A stretch of 64,000 bases of DNA from the NCBI GenBank assembly GCA_903827245.1, contig CAIKHO010000085.1, positions 1 to 64,000 of the forward strand. The letters run 5' to 3'. Source of the stretch: an uncultured Opitutia bacterium. GTDB taxonomy: Bacteria > Verrucomicrobiota > Verrucomicrobiia > Opitutales > Opitutaceae. Below the pieces are notes generated by a model. The model was not told the origin of the DNA. It saw only the letters and a program-made list of their open reading frames with translations, and ran no database searches. The translations under genes and the position numbers were made by a program. Below are positions 54,229-64,000 of this stretch, piece after piece; the stretch's first letter is position 1; the number at the start of each line of letters is the position of its first letter.

Positions 54229-56760
54229 CTAAAGGCTGTCGAGGTCGGCCAGGATTTCACGCGGGCTTGAGCCATTCTCGGGACCGACCACGCCTTTCTC
54301 CTCCATGAGATCCATGATGCGGGCGGCGCGGTTGTAACCGATGCGCAGGCGGCGCTGGATCATCGAGGTGCTGGCGCGGCGGGTGGACTTCAAAACCTCA
54401 AGGGCCTGCGCATAAAGCTCCTCGTCGTCACCGAGGTCGGAGTCGTCGCCATCGGCGCCGGTTTCCTCGTCATCGTCCTCCTTCGCGGCACGGTCGATTT
54501 GCTGCTGGATCGACTGATCGTACTTGGGCGGACCGTTGACCTTGAGGAACTCGACGATGGCCTGGACTTCCTCGTCGGCGACAAACGCGCCTTGCGCCCG
54601 CACGAGGCGCGACGTGCCGGGCGGGGAGAAAAGCATGTCGCCGCGCCCGATCAGGGTGTCGGCGCCCTTGCTGTCGAGGATGGTGCGGGAGTCGACCTGC
54701 GACGCGACCTGGAAGGCGATGCGCGAGGGCAGGTTGGCCTTGATGACGCCGGTGATGACGTTCACGGACGGGCGCTGGGTAGCGATGATGAGATGGATGC
54801 CTGCGGCGCGCGCCAATTGGGCGAGGCGGGCGATGCTCGTCTCGATTTCGGCGGGTGCGACCATCATGAGGTCGGCGAGCTCGTCGATGATGGCCACGAT
54901 GTAGGGCAGGCGCTCGGGGATCTCGATTTCATCGACCACGCCGTCCAGTTCGGACTGCTGCTCGGGGGCGGGCGTCGCGGGTGGGGCCTTCTTGCGGTTG
55001 TTAAAGCCGGCGATGTTACGGACGTTCACCTTGGCGAACTGCTGGTAGCGCCGTTCCATTTCCTGGAGCAGAATCTTTAGCGCGGCCGGAACCTTCTTTG
55101 GCTCGGTGACCACCGGGATGAGCATGTGCGGCAGATCGTTGAAGATTTTCAGCTCAACCACCTTGGGATCGACCATGATCAGGCGCACATCCTTCGGGCC
55201 CTTCGAATAAACGATCGAGGCGACAATGGAATTGATGCAGACCGATTTGCCCGAGCCGGTGGCGCCGGCGATGAGCAAGTGCGGCATTTTTGCCAGGTCG
55301 GAGACAAGGGGCCGGCCCGAGACATCCTTGCCGAGGGCGATGGGAAGGTCGGCCTTGGCCCCGGCCCAGTCCTCGCTCTCCAGGATCTCGCGCATGCCGA
55401 CCGGCGTGGCATGCTGATTGGGGACCTCGACCCCGACGGCGGCCTTGCCGGGGATCGGGGCGAGGATGCGGACCGACTGCGCGCGCATGCCGAGGGCGAT
55501 GTTCTTGTCGAGGCCGGAGATTTTTTCGACGCGCACGCCGGCGGCGGGCACGACCTCATAGCAGGTGATGACGGGCCCGACGTGGATGTCCCCGAGCGTC
55601 ACCTCGACGCCGAATTCGCCGAGGATGCGCATGAGATTCTCGGCATTGCGGCTGTGCTCCTCCTCCGAATTTTCGGCGACGGGCACGCGCTCCTTCAGCA
55701 GGCTGAGCGGGGGGAACTTGTAGTTTTCATCCGAGCTCTGCGGCACGGTGACCTTTGCCTTCTTGGTTTCCTCCGGCTTGACGATGTTCAGCTCGATCTT
55801 GGGCTTGGGCGCGGGTTTGGGCTCGGGCGCAGCGGGTTTGGCTACGGGCGCGGCCGGCTTCGGCTCGGGCTTCGGTGCCGGGGCGAAGGCGGGTTTGGTC
55901 TGGGTCGCCACGGGAAGGGGCTCGCGCGGGGCGGCCGGCTTGGCGAGCGGGTCGTCCTGGGTCTTGGCAAACAGCAATTTCTTGCCGGACGGCCCGACGG
56001 TGGCGGCGCCAGCGGTCGTGGCGGCTTTGGCCGCCCCGGCGTTTTGCTTCGCCCTCGCCTCTTTTTCCTTCTGCTGCAGCTCGGCCTGCTCGGCGAGCTC
56101 GACCTTGCGCTTGGCCCGGCCGTCCCGCCACGTATGGAATCCCGCCAGGAATTTTTCAAATTCGGCGCCGATGTCCTTGGTGAAGATGAACAGCATGCCG
56201 AGCAGGTAGACCATGCCGAGCAGCATGCCGGCGCCGAACACGCCGAAGATATTGCGGAGGCCGTCGCGGTAGACCAGCCCGCCCATCATGCCGCCGGGGC
56301 CGTGGGGAAACCAACTCTGCCGCGAGAGAAAAGTGCTTTGCATCGCGAGCAGCCCGGAGAGCGACGCGATGGACAGGACCATCACAAAAATGCGCGTGCC
56401 GACAAAACGTTTGGCCGAACGGATCGCGAGATACGTGAGCCAGAACAGGAAAAATGGAATCAACCAGCCGCCACCGCCAAAAATATCGTAGGTCCAGTAG
56501 GTCGAATAGGAACCGAACGGACCGACCAGATTCTCCTTTGCCACCACCAAGGGCTTCGTGACGCGCACGCCGTTTTCCACCACGGAAGCGGCTCCGCTCT
56601 GGCTGCCGGAATACTGGGCGGGATTGTAGTCGATGAACGCGACGGAAAGAAAAACGGCCAAAACGAAACAGACGGACGCCATCAGCCAGCGTGGCCGCTG
56701 GCGCGGTGCCTGGAAGGACGGTCCATCTTTGTTTGCGTTTGAGCTCTCCGGCTTGGGCAT
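54229..56760 (-). CDS. ftsK: DNA translocase FtsK/SpoIIIE
   Basis: 843-residue septal DNA pump that clears chromosomes during division. Four N-terminal membrane helices (WLMASVCFVLAVFLSVAFID and others, residues 25-200) are followed by an Ala/Pro/Lys-rich linker (200-330), the alpha/beta motor with Walker A IAGATGSGKSVCIN, Walker B around RLIMVDPKVVELKIFND and YIVAIIDELADLMM, ATQRPSVNVITGVIKAN, and the C-terminal gamma winged helix LRIGYNRAARIMDLMEEKGVVGP-like (core IGYNRAARIMDLME) that reads KOPS sites. All motor motifs look intact. Confidence 0.96.
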   Translation of the reverse strand: MPKPESSNANKDGPSFQAPRQRPRWLMASVCFVLAVFLSVAFIDYNPAQYSGSQSGAASVVENGVRVTKPLVVAKENLVGPFGSYSTYWTYDIFGGGGWLIPFFLFWLTYLAIRSAKRFVGTRIFVMVLSIASLSGLLAMQSTFLSRQSWFPHGPGGMMGGLVYRDGLRNIFGVFGAGMLLGMVYLLGMLFIFTKDIGAEFEKFLAGFHTWRDGRAKRKVELAEQAELQQKEKEARAKQNAGAAKAATTAGAATVGPSGKKLLFAKTQDDPLAKPAAPREPLPVATQTKPAFAPAPKPEPKPAAPVAKPAAPEPKPAPKPKIELNIVKPEETKKAKVTVPQSSDENYKFPPLSLLKERVPVAENSEEEHSRNAENLMRILGEFGVEVTLGDIHVGPVITCYEVVPAAGVRVEKISGLDKNIALGMRAQSVRILAPIPGKAAVGVEVPNQHATPVGMREILESEDWAGAKADLPIALGKDVSGRPLVSDLAKMPHLLIAGATGSGKSVCINSIVASIVYSKGPKDVRLIMVDPKVVELKIFNDLPHMLIPVVTEPKKVPAALKILLQEMERRYQQFAKVNVRNIAGFNNRKKAPPATPAPEQQSELDGVVDEIEIPERLPYIVAIIDELADLMMVAPAEIETSIARLAQLARAAGIHLIIATQRPSVNVITGVIKANLPSRIAFQVASQVDSRTILDSKGADTLIGRGDMLFSPPGTSRLVRAQGAFVADEEVQAIVEFLKVNGPPKYDQSIQQQIDRAAKEDDDEETGADGDDSDLGDDEELYAQALEVLKSTRRASTSMIQRRLRIGYNRAARIMDLMEEKGVVGPENGSSPREILADLDSL

Positions 56761-56793
56761 TTTGTGTGGTTTCTTCGCTTGTCTCGCGATTGC

Positions 56794-56823
56794 ATGCTAA
56801 AGGATTGGGCGGTCAAATGTAAA
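56794..56823 (-). promoter_or_regulatory. Candidate sigma-70 promoter for ftsK
   Basis: On the minus strand TTTACA (-35) and TAGCAT (-10) are separated by 18 bp, about 33 bp before the ftsK ATG. The matches are partial, so this is a candidate only. Confidence 0.35.
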
Positions 56824-56863
56824 CCCTTGGCGCCATTTTCACACTAAACTCAAAGCTTCCAAC

Positions 56864-57811
56864 ATGCGAGAAGTCCTTCGTTTTCAACCGCTTTATAAGG
56901 AGCGGGTCTGGGGTGGGCGCTTATTTGAAACTTCACTTGGCCGCACCCTGCCGAAAGCCGACGCGATTGGGGAGAGCTGGGAAATTGTCGACCGCCCCGA
57001 GGCACAGTCGGTTGTGCGTGGCGGGGTTTACGCCGGGCTGACCTTGCGCGCCGTCCTCGGCGCCCACGCCGGCGTCGTGATGGGACCGCACTGGCCGGCG
57101 GAAAAGCGATTCCCCCTTCTCGTCAAGTGGCTCGACTGCCGCGAGCGCCTGAGCCTCCAGGTCCATCCCCCGGTGGCAGTCGCCGGGGAGCTGCAGGGCG
57201 AGCCGAAAACCGAAAACTGGTTCCTGGCCGAGACCGCGCCGGGTGCACACCTCATTGCCGGGCTGCGGCGCGGTGTCTCCCGCGAACAATTCGAGCAGGC
57301 CCTTGCCAGCCACTCGGCCGAGGCTTGCGTGCATCGTTTCCCCGTCGCGACCGGCGACTCCCTCCTCGTGCCTAGTGGGCGCCTGCACGCCATCGACGCG
57401 GGCTGTCTCATCCTCGAAATCCAGCAGAACTCGGACACGACCTACCGGGTGTATGATTGGGGCCGGGCCGGCCTCGACGGGAAACCGCGGGAATTGCACG
57501 TGGCGGAATCGCTGCGGTCCATCGTCTGGGACGACTTCGAGCCTGCGGTCGTCCGGGCCGCGCCGACGTCGGGAGTGATTGCCGAATGCCCGGAATTTTC
57601 CATCCGCCGGGTTGTCCTGGGCAAAGGTGAGCGCCTGGACATCGCCGCGGGTCAACAGCCACGGCTGCTGAGCGTGGTCACTGGCCGCATCCAGCTGGGC
57701 GCCGAGAGTATCGTAAGGGGCGATAATGTGCTGCTGCCCTACGCGGGCGGATTCAGTTTCCATGCCCCGGACACGGCAATGGTGCTTGTGACCGAAGATT
57801 TTGCCGGATGA
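56864..57811 (+). CDS. manA: Mannose-6-phosphate isomerase, class I
   Basis: 315-residue zinc cupin-type isomerase linking fructose 6-phosphate to mannose 6-phosphate for glycan or GDP-sugar synthesis. Zinc ligands are Gln99 and His101 (LSLQVHPP), Glu117 (KTENWF) and His175 (SGRLHAIDAG). N-terminal ERVWGGR and GESWEIVDRP match the Bacillus-type ManA. Divergent from ftsK, with a 103-bp intergenic region. Confidence 0.93.
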   Translation: MREVLRFQPLYKERVWGGRLFETSLGRTLPKADAIGESWEIVDRPEAQSVVRGGVYAGLTLRAVLGAHAGVVMGPHWPAEKRFPLLVKWLDCRERLSLQVHPPVAVAGELQGEPKTENWFLAETAPGAHLIAGLRRGVSREQFEQALASHSAEACVHRFPVATGDSLLVPSGRLHAIDAGCLILEIQQNSDTTYRVYDWGRAGLDGKPRELHVAESLRSIVWDDFEPAVVRAAPTSGVIAECPEFSIRRVVLGKGERLDIAAGQQPRLLSVVTGRIQLGAESIVRGDNVLLPYAGGFSFHAPDTAMVLVTEDFAG

Positions 57812-57942
57812 GCATGCCCGCGGAAATAGGGGTGCCTCACGCCGTAGGGAAAGCCCCGGTCCAGATACTTGGATTCCATGCATCGCGCGCAAAACTTGAA
57901 GAAACACCGAAGCCGTAGTTAATTCCACTCCCTCTTTATCGC

Positions 57943-58506
57943 ATGAGCCGCTCCGAACCCACCGACACCGACAAGCCATCCCCGTCCGTTCCGCCCAATC
58001 AGGCCCCGGAGCCAGCCGTCCCGGGGGATCAACTCGCGGCGGCAAAAAAGGAAGCGACGGAAAATTATGACCGCTATGTCCGGACCGTGGCCGACCTGGA
58101 TAATTTCCGGCGGCGGACCGTGCGCGAGAAGGAGGAGCTCCGGCTCTTTGCGACCTCACGCGTGCTGGAGGATCTGCTGCCCGTGCTGGACAACCTTGCA
58201 CTGGGCCTCACGGCGGCGAAGCAACCCGGGGCCGATCTCAAGACCCTGGTGGGCGGAGTCGACATGGTGCTGCAGCAATTGAAGGCCGCGCTGGCGGGCC
58301 ATGGTCTCAAGGAGATCAGCCCGGCGGGCCAGCCGTTCGATCCGCACCTGCACGAGGCGATCTCGCATCAGTCCAGCACGGCAGTGAAGGAGGAGCATGT
58401 CATGACCGTGGTGCGTACGGGTTACTCGCTGAACGGCCGTTTGCTGCGGCCTGCCGCGGTCATCGTTTCGAGCGGTGCACCGGCGAAGGAAGGGGCCAAA
58501 GCCTGA
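57943..58506 (+). CDS. grpE: GrpE nucleotide exchange factor
   Basis: 187-residue DnaK cochaperone. A disordered Pro-rich start is followed by a long helix ([26 protein letters not shown] in part: [13 protein letters not shown]), the four-helix core ([16 protein letters not shown]) and the C-terminal beta domain with [12 protein letters not shown] and [21 protein letters not shown]. Immediately upstream of dnaJ (8 bp gap); dnaK is not in the window. No clear heat-shock operator (CIRCE) was seen upstream. Confidence 0.96.
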   Translation: MSRSEPTDTDKPSPSVPPNQAPEPAVPGDQLAAAKKEATENYDRYVRTVADLDNFRRRTVREKEELRLFATSRVLEDLLPVLDNLALGLTAAKQPGADLKTLVGGVDMVLQQLKAALAGHGLKEISPAGQPFDPHLHEAISHQSSTAVKEEHVMTVVRTGYSLNGRLLRPAAVIVSSGAPAKEGAKA

Positions 58507-58514
58507 CGCAACCC

Positions 58515-59666
58515 ATGGCCAAAGAAGATTACTACGAACTGCTGGGCGTCGCGAAAACCGTCTCCGAAGAAGACCTCAAGAAAGCCTATCGCAAGAAAGC
58601 GGTCCAGTTTCACCCGGACAAGAATCCCGGCAACAAGGAGGCCGAGGAGATGTTCAAGAAAATCTCCCACGCCTACGAGGTGCTGAAGGACCCCGAAAAG
58701 CGCGCAGCTTACGACCGTTACGGCCACGCGGCCTTTGAGGGTCCCGGCGCCGGTGCGGCGGCGCGCGGGGCCGGCGGCATGGGCGGTGGATTCCACGATC
58801 CGTTCGACATCTTTCGCGAGGTATTCGGCCAGCAGGGTGGCGGTGGGGGTGGCATCTTCGATGAAATGTTTGGCGGTAGCGGTCGCGAGAGCGGCCGCGA
58901 TGGCTCGGACCTTCGCTATGACCTTGAGATAACGATGGAGGAAGCGGCCCGCGGCGTGGAAAAGGAGATTTCCTTCCGCAAGCTCGCCTCCTGCGAGCGC
59001 TGCGACGGCTCGGGCGCCGAGCCCGGCTCCAAGCGGGTCACATGTCCCACCTGCCGGGGTGCCGGCCAGGTCCGCCGCTCGGGTGGCATCATCGTGTTCA
59101 CGCAGACCTGCCCGACTTGCGGCGGTGCCGGCATGAAGGTTGAAAAACCCTGCACCGCCTGCCGCGGTGAAGGCCGGGTGGCCAAGACCACGAAGCTCAA
59201 CGTTCGCATTCCCCCCGGGGTCGACACGGGTTCGAGGCTGCGATCCGCGGGGAATGGCGAGGCGGGTTCCGCGGGGGGCTCGGCCGGGGACCTTTACATT
59301 GTGCTCAGCGTCAAGGAGCACGAATTATTCGAGCGCCAGGGCGACGACCTCTTCTGCGAGATTCCCATCAAGTTCACCCTCGCGACGCTGGGAGGCACGA
59401 TCGAGGTGCCCACGCTCTTCGGCAAGGGCTCGCTGAAAATCCCGGCGGCGACGCAGAGCGGCACGACCTTCCGCCTCCGGGACAAAGGCATGCCCTCGCT
59501 GCGCGGCGGCCGCCAAGGCGACCAGCTCGTGCGGGTTCACGTCGAGGTGCCGCAGACGCTCACGGCCGAGCAGCGAAAAATCCTCGAGGACTTTGCCCGC
59601 GTGAGCGGCGACGCCAACGAGCCGACTTCGCGCAGCTTCTTCGAAAAGGCGAAAAAGTTTTTTTAA
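58515..59666 (+). CDS. dnaJ: Chaperone protein DnaJ
   Basis: 383-residue Hsp40. J domain with [20 protein letters not shown] and the HPD motif (FHPDKNPG), a Gly/Phe-rich linker ([26 protein letters not shown]), the zinc domain with four CxxCxGxG repeats ([32 protein letters not shown]) and two C-terminal substrate domains. All elements of a type I DnaJ are intact. It follows grpE by 8 bp and is probably co-transcribed. Confidence 0.97.
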   Translation: MAKEDYYELLGVAKTVSEEDLKKAYRKKAVQFHPDKNPGNKEAEEMFKKISHAYEVLKDPEKRAAYDRYGHAAFEGPGAGAAARGAGGMGGGFHDPFDIFREVFGQQGGGGGGIFDEMFGGSGRESGRDGSDLRYDLEITMEEAARGVEKEISFRKLASCERCDGSGAEPGSKRVTCPTCRGAGQVRRSGGIIVFTQTCPTCGGAGMKVEKPCTACRGEGRVAKTTKLNVRIPPGVDTGSRLRSAGNGEAGSAGGSAGDLYIVLSVKEHELFERQGDDLFCEIPIKFTLATLGGTIEVPTLFGKGSLKIPAATQSGTTFRLRDKGMPSLRGGRQGDQLVRVHVEVPQTLTAEQRKILEDFARVSGDANEPTSRSFFEKAKKFF

Positions 59667-59678
59667 ACAGCCCCGGTG

Positions 59679-60185
59679 ATGAACCTGCGCAGTCCGAAGG
59701 TGATGACGCTGGAAAAGGCGGTTAAGCTGCGCCAACGGCTCGCCCGCCGGGGCGGCCGGGTCGTGCTGACGAACGGGGTGTTTGATCTGCTGCACCCGGG
59801 ACATACCTCGTATCTGCAAAAGGCGAGGAAGCTGGCCGGGAAGGACGGCATGTTGATCGTCGCGCTCAATTCGGACAAGAGCGTCAGGGAACTCAAAGGT
59901 CCGTTGCGGCCGATCCTGGATGAAAAATCCCGGGCCTTTAATCTCGCCCAGCTCGGATCGGTCGATGGCGTCGTTATCTTCCGGCGGAAGCGGCTCGACC
60001 GGGAGATTCTTCGGCTGAAGCCGGACATCTATTGCAAGGCCGGTGACTACACCCCGGCGAAATTGGATCCGGGTGAACGTGCCGCACTGGACGCCGTCGG
60101 GGCAAAAAAGAGATTCCTGCCCTTTCTGCCCGGCTTCAGCACGACGAATCTCATCGCCAGGATCAAGGCGGCCGGCGGAGTCTGA
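59679..60185 (+). CDS. Heptose 1-phosphate adenylyltransferase-like (HldE C-terminal/RfaE2)
   Basis: 168 residues from ATG 59679 (a GTG at 59676 precedes it directly). Cytidylyltransferase-like fold with TNGVFDLLHPGHTSYL (the HxGH signature) and NSDKSVRELKGPLRPI, CKAGDYTPAKLDPGER and VDGVVIFRRK, the layout of HldE's C-terminal domain that makes ADP-heptose from D-glycero-beta-D-manno-heptose 1-phosphate for LPS core. Some family members act on other sugar phosphates. It follows dnaJ by 12 bp and precedes purN by 6 bp. Confidence 0.88.
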   Translation: MNLRSPKVMTLEKAVKLRQRLARRGGRVVLTNGVFDLLHPGHTSYLQKARKLAGKDGMLIVALNSDKSVRELKGPLRPILDEKSRAFNLAQLGSVDGVVIFRRKRLDREILRLKPDIYCKAGDYTPAKLDPGERAALDAVGAKKRFLPFLPGFSTTNLIARIKAAGGV

Positions 60186-60191
60186 AGGGCC

Positions 60192-60761
60192 ATGCGCGTT
60201 GTCCTTCTCGGTTCCGGCCGCGGCTCCAACGCCGAGGCCATCCTCCAGGCCCAGCAGGAAGGTCGGCTCGGCCGAGCGCGGGTGGTGCAGTTATTTTCGG
60301 ACCGGCCCGATGCGGGCATCCTTGCGCTCGGTCCCCGTTTTGGGGTGCCGGCGGCCTTTGTCGATCCTGCGCCATTCAAGACCAAGCTGGAAGGTGAAGG
60401 TGAAGCGAGGTTCATTGCCGCCGTGGGCGGCTGTGCGCCTGACCTAGTCGTGCTGGCCGGCTTCATGCGGGTCTTGAAACCAGGATTCCTCGGCGCTTTC
60501 GCCGGCAAGATTATCAATCTTCATCCGAGTCTATTGCCGAGCTTTCCCGGGCTTGATGCCATCGGCCAGGCCTGGCGCCGCGGGGTGAAAATCACCGGTT
60601 GCACAGTCCACCATGTGACGGCGGATGTGGATGGCGGCCCCATCATCGACCAGACGGCCGTGCGGTTCGATGCCGGCATGACGCTCGAGCAGCTTACGGA
60701 AAAAGTCCACGCAGCCGAGCATGCCCTGCTGCCTGCGGTACTCGCCAGCCTTGCAGGCTGA
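60192..60761 (+). CDS. purN: Phosphoribosylglycinamide formyltransferase (GART)
   Basis: 189-residue purine biosynthesis enzyme that transfers a formyl group from 10-formyltetrahydrofolate to GAR. Phosphate loop SGRGSNAEAI, catalytic Asn109 and His111 in KIINLHPSLLPSFPG and Asp147 in ADVDGGPIID correspond to E. coli N106, H108 and D144. Length is typical. It is the last gene of the grpE-dnaJ-hldE-purN run. Confidence 0.96.
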   Translation: MRVVLLGSGRGSNAEAILQAQQEGRLGRARVVQLFSDRPDAGILALGPRFGVPAAFVDPAPFKTKLEGEGEARFIAAVGGCAPDLVVLAGFMRVLKPGFLGAFAGKIINLHPSLLPSFPGLDAIGQAWRRGVKITGCTVHHVTADVDGGPIIDQTAVRFDAGMTLEQLTEKVHAAEHALLPAVLASLAG

Positions 60762-60908
60762 CAGCCAATGACCTTGCCGGTTCACCGGGTGTCGGCTGCA
60801 GGATGGACCGGGCCGCCCTGCAACGTCTTGGAGCCGCTACCCCGGCTTGTCTTTCCTCTGAACCGTCCTCAAAGGTAGCTGTGCAGTAAACGGCGCGGCA
60901 CTCTCAAC

Positions 60909-61526
60909 ATGAAACCTGCGAAACGCGGTCTAAAGGTCGTTATTTGTACCCTGGGTCTCGGGGCCCAGATTTTTTTTAGCGGGTGCAGCTCAGTCCCGCA
61001 GCATGAGGTTTCCATCGATGCCATCAGCGACGGCCCCCAAAAGTTTTCGGGTGTTTCCTACCGGTTGCTGGCCCGTGATCCTTTGCTCACGCGTGAGGTT
61101 TCAAACTACAATCTCGCACTGGCGTCAGTCAGCGCGGCCTTGGGAGGCAAAGGCATGTACATCGTCTCCGGAGCGAACCATCCGGACCTTCTCATTGAGC
61201 TCGATTTTGGCGAGGCCCCCATGCTTGTGCTGCCAGGTTCGCCGCGGATGCACGAACTCTACCTGCAGCTTTCCGCAAGGAAGTATCGTGAAGATGCGCC
61301 GGCTCGCAATTTCCGGGGCGAGGAAATCTGGAATGTGCGTGTTTCGGTGAAGGAACCGGATCCAGGGGTGGAGCATGTCCTGCCTCTGCTGGCGGCGGTG
61401 GCGTCGGATTATGCCGGAACCGAGCATCAATCGGACATCCCGATCGAGATTGGCGACAACGCACCCTCAGTCGTTTCGGTCAAGAGTGCAGTGTCCGCGG
61501 CTCATGCCATGAAGCCTGGTCCCTGA
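60909..61526 (+). CDS. Lipoprotein of unknown function (DUF4136-like)
   Basis: 205 residues with a lipobox FFSGC (Cys26). The mature part (SVPQHEVSIDAIS, then SYRLLARDPLLTREVSNYNL, GANHPDLLIELDFG, HELYLQLSARKYRED, EEIWNVRVSVKEPDP) resembles the DUF4136-type outer-membrane lipoproteins in general pattern. The function is unknown. No Shine-Dalgarno is visible upstream. It is separated by 147 bp from purN and by 161 bp from prmA, neither gap showing a feature. Confidence 0.75.
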   Translation: MKPAKRGLKVVICTLGLGAQIFFSGCSSVPQHEVSIDAISDGPQKFSGVSYRLLARDPLLTREVSNYNLALASVSAALGGKGMYIVSGANHPDLLIELDFGEAPMLVLPGSPRMHELYLQLSARKYREDAPARNFRGEEIWNVRVSVKEPDPGVEHVLPLLAAVASDYAGTEHQSDIPIEIGDNAPSVVSVKSAVSAAHAMKPGP

Positions 61527-61687
61527 ATCATGAGGCTTATGGGCGGGATTTTGCCCCTCCATGATTCCAAGTCCGTCACTCGCGATGGTTGACCGACTCC
61601 GGCCGGCCGGAATGGGTTCAGGGCGGTTTGATCAACCGGGTGCTCGCGACTTGCAGGAGGCAGCTGGTGGGCTGACCATGGCACGAT

Positions 61688-62563
61688 ATGGGCCTTTTTG
61701 AAATCAGGGTGGAAGTGAATGCGGCAGGCGCGGATGAGATCGACAATACGCTTCTGGAGTTGGGCGTGGATCGATGGAGCCTGCATGAAGATGCCATTGC
61801 AAAGCGGGCCTGGGTGGTCGGGGTGTTCGACGGTGAGGCGGAGGCCCGGCACCGCTGGGCGGAATTGCACCCGCGCCTGCCAGGCGTGATGCCGGGCTCG
61901 CCTGATATCCGCCCGCTGGCCGATCAAGACTGGCGCGATAGCTACAAGGCGCATTTCAAGGCCTGGCAATTTGGCCGGCTGCACTGGGTGCCGGTGTGGG
62001 AGCGCGAATCCTTCAGGCTTCCCCCGGGCGATGAAGTCTTATGGCTGGATCCCGGACTGGCCTTTGGCACGGGCAATCATGAGACAACGAGGCTTTGTGT
62101 TGAGCGCCTGGTGAAATTGGCCGAGGCAAAGGACTGCAAACGCACGTTGATCGATGCCGGCTGCGGCTCGGGCATTCTTGCACTCTCTGCCGCCTTGCTT
62201 GGATTTGACGATATTGTCGCGTTCGACAATGATGCCGAAGCTATTCGCGTGAGCCGGGAGAACGCAGTTCTCAATGGCTTGGCCGAGCGGGTAAAATTCT
62301 TCAGTGGCGATCTTATCACCGGACTGGCCGGACGAAAAGTTGGAGTGCTTCTGGCCAATATCCAAGCCGACGTGCTGATGCGCTTCGCTCCCGAATTGGT
62401 CACGGCCGTCGAGCCCGGCGGCACCCTGACCCTAAGCGGAATTCTCGCCGTCGAAGTCGACAAAGTCCGCCTGATATTCAATGCGGCAGCGCCCGGATGG
62501 ACTTATGAATCGCGAACCATGGGCGAATGGAGCGATTTGGTTCTCATCCGTCCGCCGCCCTGA
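61688..62563 (+). CDS. prmA: Ribosomal protein L11 methyltransferase
   Basis: 291-residue SAM-dependent methyltransferase that trimethylates ribosomal protein L11. The N-terminal substrate-recognition domain is shorter than in E. coli. The catalytic domain has DPGLAFGTGNHETT (the PrmA signature), DAGCGSGILALSAALLG (motif I), VAFDNDAEAIRVSREN and LLANIQADVLMRFAPEL (motif IV, N-I-x-A). Complete. It converges with accC. Confidence 0.95.
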   Translation: MGLFEIRVEVNAAGADEIDNTLLELGVDRWSLHEDAIAKRAWVVGVFDGEAEARHRWAELHPRLPGVMPGSPDIRPLADQDWRDSYKAHFKAWQFGRLHWVPVWERESFRLPPGDEVLWLDPGLAFGTGNHETTRLCVERLVKLAEAKDCKRTLIDAGCGSGILALSAALLGFDDIVAFDNDAEAIRVSRENAVLNGLAERVKFFSGDLITGLAGRKVGVLLANIQADVLMRFAPELVTAVEPGGTLTLSGILAVEVDKVRLIFNAAAPGWTYESRTMGEWSDLVLIRPPP

Positions 62564-62616
62564 AGGCTGTGAATGTTCCGGTGTCGTTTTCAGGCGCCGG
62601 CGGAAGGTCGGACCGG

Positions 62617-63981
62617 TCAGGAAAACAAGTCGGGCGGGGTGCGGCTCATGAATTCCTCCATGTAAGCCGTGGTCGCCTTGCCCTCGATAAATACCGGGTC
62701 TGACATGATGGCCTTGTGGAGGGGGATCGTGGTCTTGATTCCGCGGATAAGATATTCACTGAGCGCGCGATACATCCGCTCCAGCGCCGTTTTACGGTTT
62801 GAGCCAAAGGCAATGAGCTTCCCGATCATGGAATCGTAATGGGGTGGGATGACGTAGCCGCTGTAAACGTGCGAATCCACCCTCACGCCGTGGCCACCAG
62901 GAGCATAATAGAGACCAATGGTGCCGGGAGACGGGGCGAAATTACGCGCAGGATCCTCCGCGTTGATCCGACATTCGATCGCATGCTTCTCAAACTTGAT
63001 ATCACCCTGGTCAAACCCGAGCTTTTCACCATTGGCCACGCGGATCTGCTGCTTGATCAGGTCGATACCCGTGACTTCCTCGGTCACCGGATGCTCTACC
63101 TGGATTCGGGTGTTCATCTCGATGAAATAATAATTCCCCTTGGCATCGACCAGGAACTCGATGGTGCCGGCGTTTTCATATTCGGCTGCCGAGGCGGCGC
63201 GGATCGCGGATTTGCCCATCTTCTTGCGCAAATCCGGGGTGAGAAAGGGGGAAGGCGATTCCTCGATCAACTTCTGGTGTCGGCGCTGAACGGAGCAATC
63301 TCTCTCTCCAAGATGGAGAATTTTGCCGTGAGAGTCGGCGAGAATCTGAAATTCGATATGCCGCGGCTTTTCGATGTACTTCTCGATGTAGACGGCACCG
63401 TTCCCGAAGGCCTTTTCGGCCTCGTTTCTTGCGACATGATATTCCTTGGCAAAGGAGATGTCATTATGCGCAATGCGCATTCCCCGGCCGCCTCCGCCGG
63501 CCACAGCCTTGATAATAACCGGGTAGCCGACCTTTCGGGCAATCTTTACGGCTTCGGTTTCATTTTCTACGGGGCCATCTGAACCCGGCACAGTCGGGAC
63601 GCCCGCCTTTCTGACGGTGTCTTTGGCGACAGATTTATCCCCCATCATCTTTATGGACTTTGATTTAGGTCCGATAAACTTGATGTTGCACGATTCGCAT
63701 TGCTCGGCGAATTTGGCGTTTTCCGAAAGAAACCCGTAGCCAGGGTGAATCGCATCCACGTCGGCAATCTCCGCAGCGCTGATGATGCGATCCGCACGAA
63801 GATAGCTATCGGAGCTTTTGGGCCCTCCGATGCAGATTGCCTCATCTGCGAGCTGCACATGCAATGACTGCACATCAGCTTCGGAATAAACGGCCAGGGT
63901 TTTAATCCCTAATTCGCGGCAGGCCCGGACAATTCGGAGCGCGATTTCACCGCGGTTGGCGATGAGAATTTTTTGAATCAT
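62617..63981 (-). CDS. accC: Acetyl-CoA carboxylase, biotin carboxylase subunit
   Basis: 454-residue enzyme that carboxylates biotin on the carrier protein in fatty acid synthesis. ATP-grasp layout: [44 protein letters not shown] (glycine-rich loop), [30 protein letters not shown] and [20 protein letters not shown] with the catalytic Arg and Glu. C-terminal end SRTPPDLFS is short, as in other Verrucomicrobia. The start ATG 63981 is close to the window edge, so an upstream accB cannot be seen. Confidence 0.97.
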   Translation of the reverse strand: MIQKILIANRGEIALRIVRACRELGIKTLAVYSEADVQSLHVQLADEAICIGGPKSSDSYLRADRIISAAEIADVDAIHPGYGFLSENAKFAEQCESCNIKFIGPKSKSIKMMGDKSVAKDTVRKAGVPTVPGSDGPVENETEAVKIARKVGYPVIIKAVAGGGGRGMRIAHNDISFAKEYHVARNEAEKAFGNGAVYIEKYIEKPRHIEFQILADSHGKILHLGERDCSVQRRHQKLIEESPSPFLTPDLRKKMGKSAIRAASAAEYENAGTIEFLVDAKGNYYFIEMNTRIQVEHPVTEEVTGIDLIKQQIRVANGEKLGFDQGDIKFEKHAIECRINAEDPARNFAPSPGTIGLYYAPGGHGVRVDSHVYSGYVIPPHYDSMIGKLIAFGSNRKTALERMYRALSEYLIRGIKTTIPLHKAIMSDPVFIEGKATTAYMEEFMSRTPPDLFS

Positions 63982-64000
63982 TTCGATAAACGACGAACCC

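Noticed and set aside
57885-57915. Heat-shock promoter before grpE (CTTGAA at about 57893)
   Set aside because: No matching -10 element at the right spacing and no CIRCE operator could be found.

Overview
The window is a high-GC bacterial chromosome segment that most resembles a member of the Verrucomicrobiota, probably family Opitutaceae. That placement is an inference from gene content: a very large TonB-dependent receptor with an EF-hand at its N-terminus, a sodium:solute symporter followed by a Gfo/Idh/MocA oxidoreductase, an NfeD-NfeD-flotillin operon, an oversized adenylate kinase homologue, few Shine-Dalgarno sequences and many palindromic intergenic repeats. Both ends cut through ordinary chromosome. 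I see no plasmid, phage, CRISPR, rRNA or tRNA features.

Layout. 0-4 kb: an outer-membrane receptor and its terminator. 4-12.5 kb: three tandem paralogues with a TMTC-like membrane domain plus TPR repeats (7, 2 and 8 repeats), converging on a large STT3-like membrane protein; together they look like an envelope glycosylation locus. 12.8-19.2 kb: a sugar-use group (symporter, dehydrogenase, L-rhamnose mutarotase, secreted six-hairpin glycosidase, glyoxalase-like protein). 19.4-23.6 kb: an OGG1-type DNA glycosylase, then an operon of a small secreted protein, a circularly permuted ATP-grasp enzyme and an alpha-E protein. 23.7-26.3 kb: a lipoprotein peptide-binding protein, then a scar where the 5' half of an ECF sigma gene meets the 5' half of an outer-membrane protein gene. 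26.3-30.3 kb: tesA divergent from ybbA-ybbP. 30.4-31.7 kb: slyD and a polyphosphate glucokinase. 31.9-36.7 kb: a MacA-like adaptor, an ATPase and two tandem MacB-type permeases. 36.9-41.7 kb: the adenylate kinase homologue, then a sigma-54 two-component pair behind a structured leader. 41.7-49.6 kb: a U32 (RlhA-like) protein carrying an in-frame palindromic insertion, an MFS carrier, an NPP-type phosphodiesterase coupled to an Smr protein, TatA and an aldose epimerase. 49.7-56.8 kb: NfeD x2, FloA, a coiled-coil membrane protein, RodZ and FtsK. 56.9-64 kb: housekeeping genes manA, grpE, dnaJ, a heptose nucleotidyltransferase, purN, prmA and accC.

The strongest non-gene signal is repeats. One group is cruciform REP-like palindromes around 70-80 bp long, outside genes. 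A second group is larger imperfect palindromes whose arms reiterate one short word and which almost exactly fill the gap between two co-transcribed genes; one copy lies in frame inside the U32 gene. The most promising functional leads are the TMTC-like/STT3-like cluster, the ATP-grasp/alpha-E operon with its uncharacterised secreted partner, and the in-frame repeat insertion.
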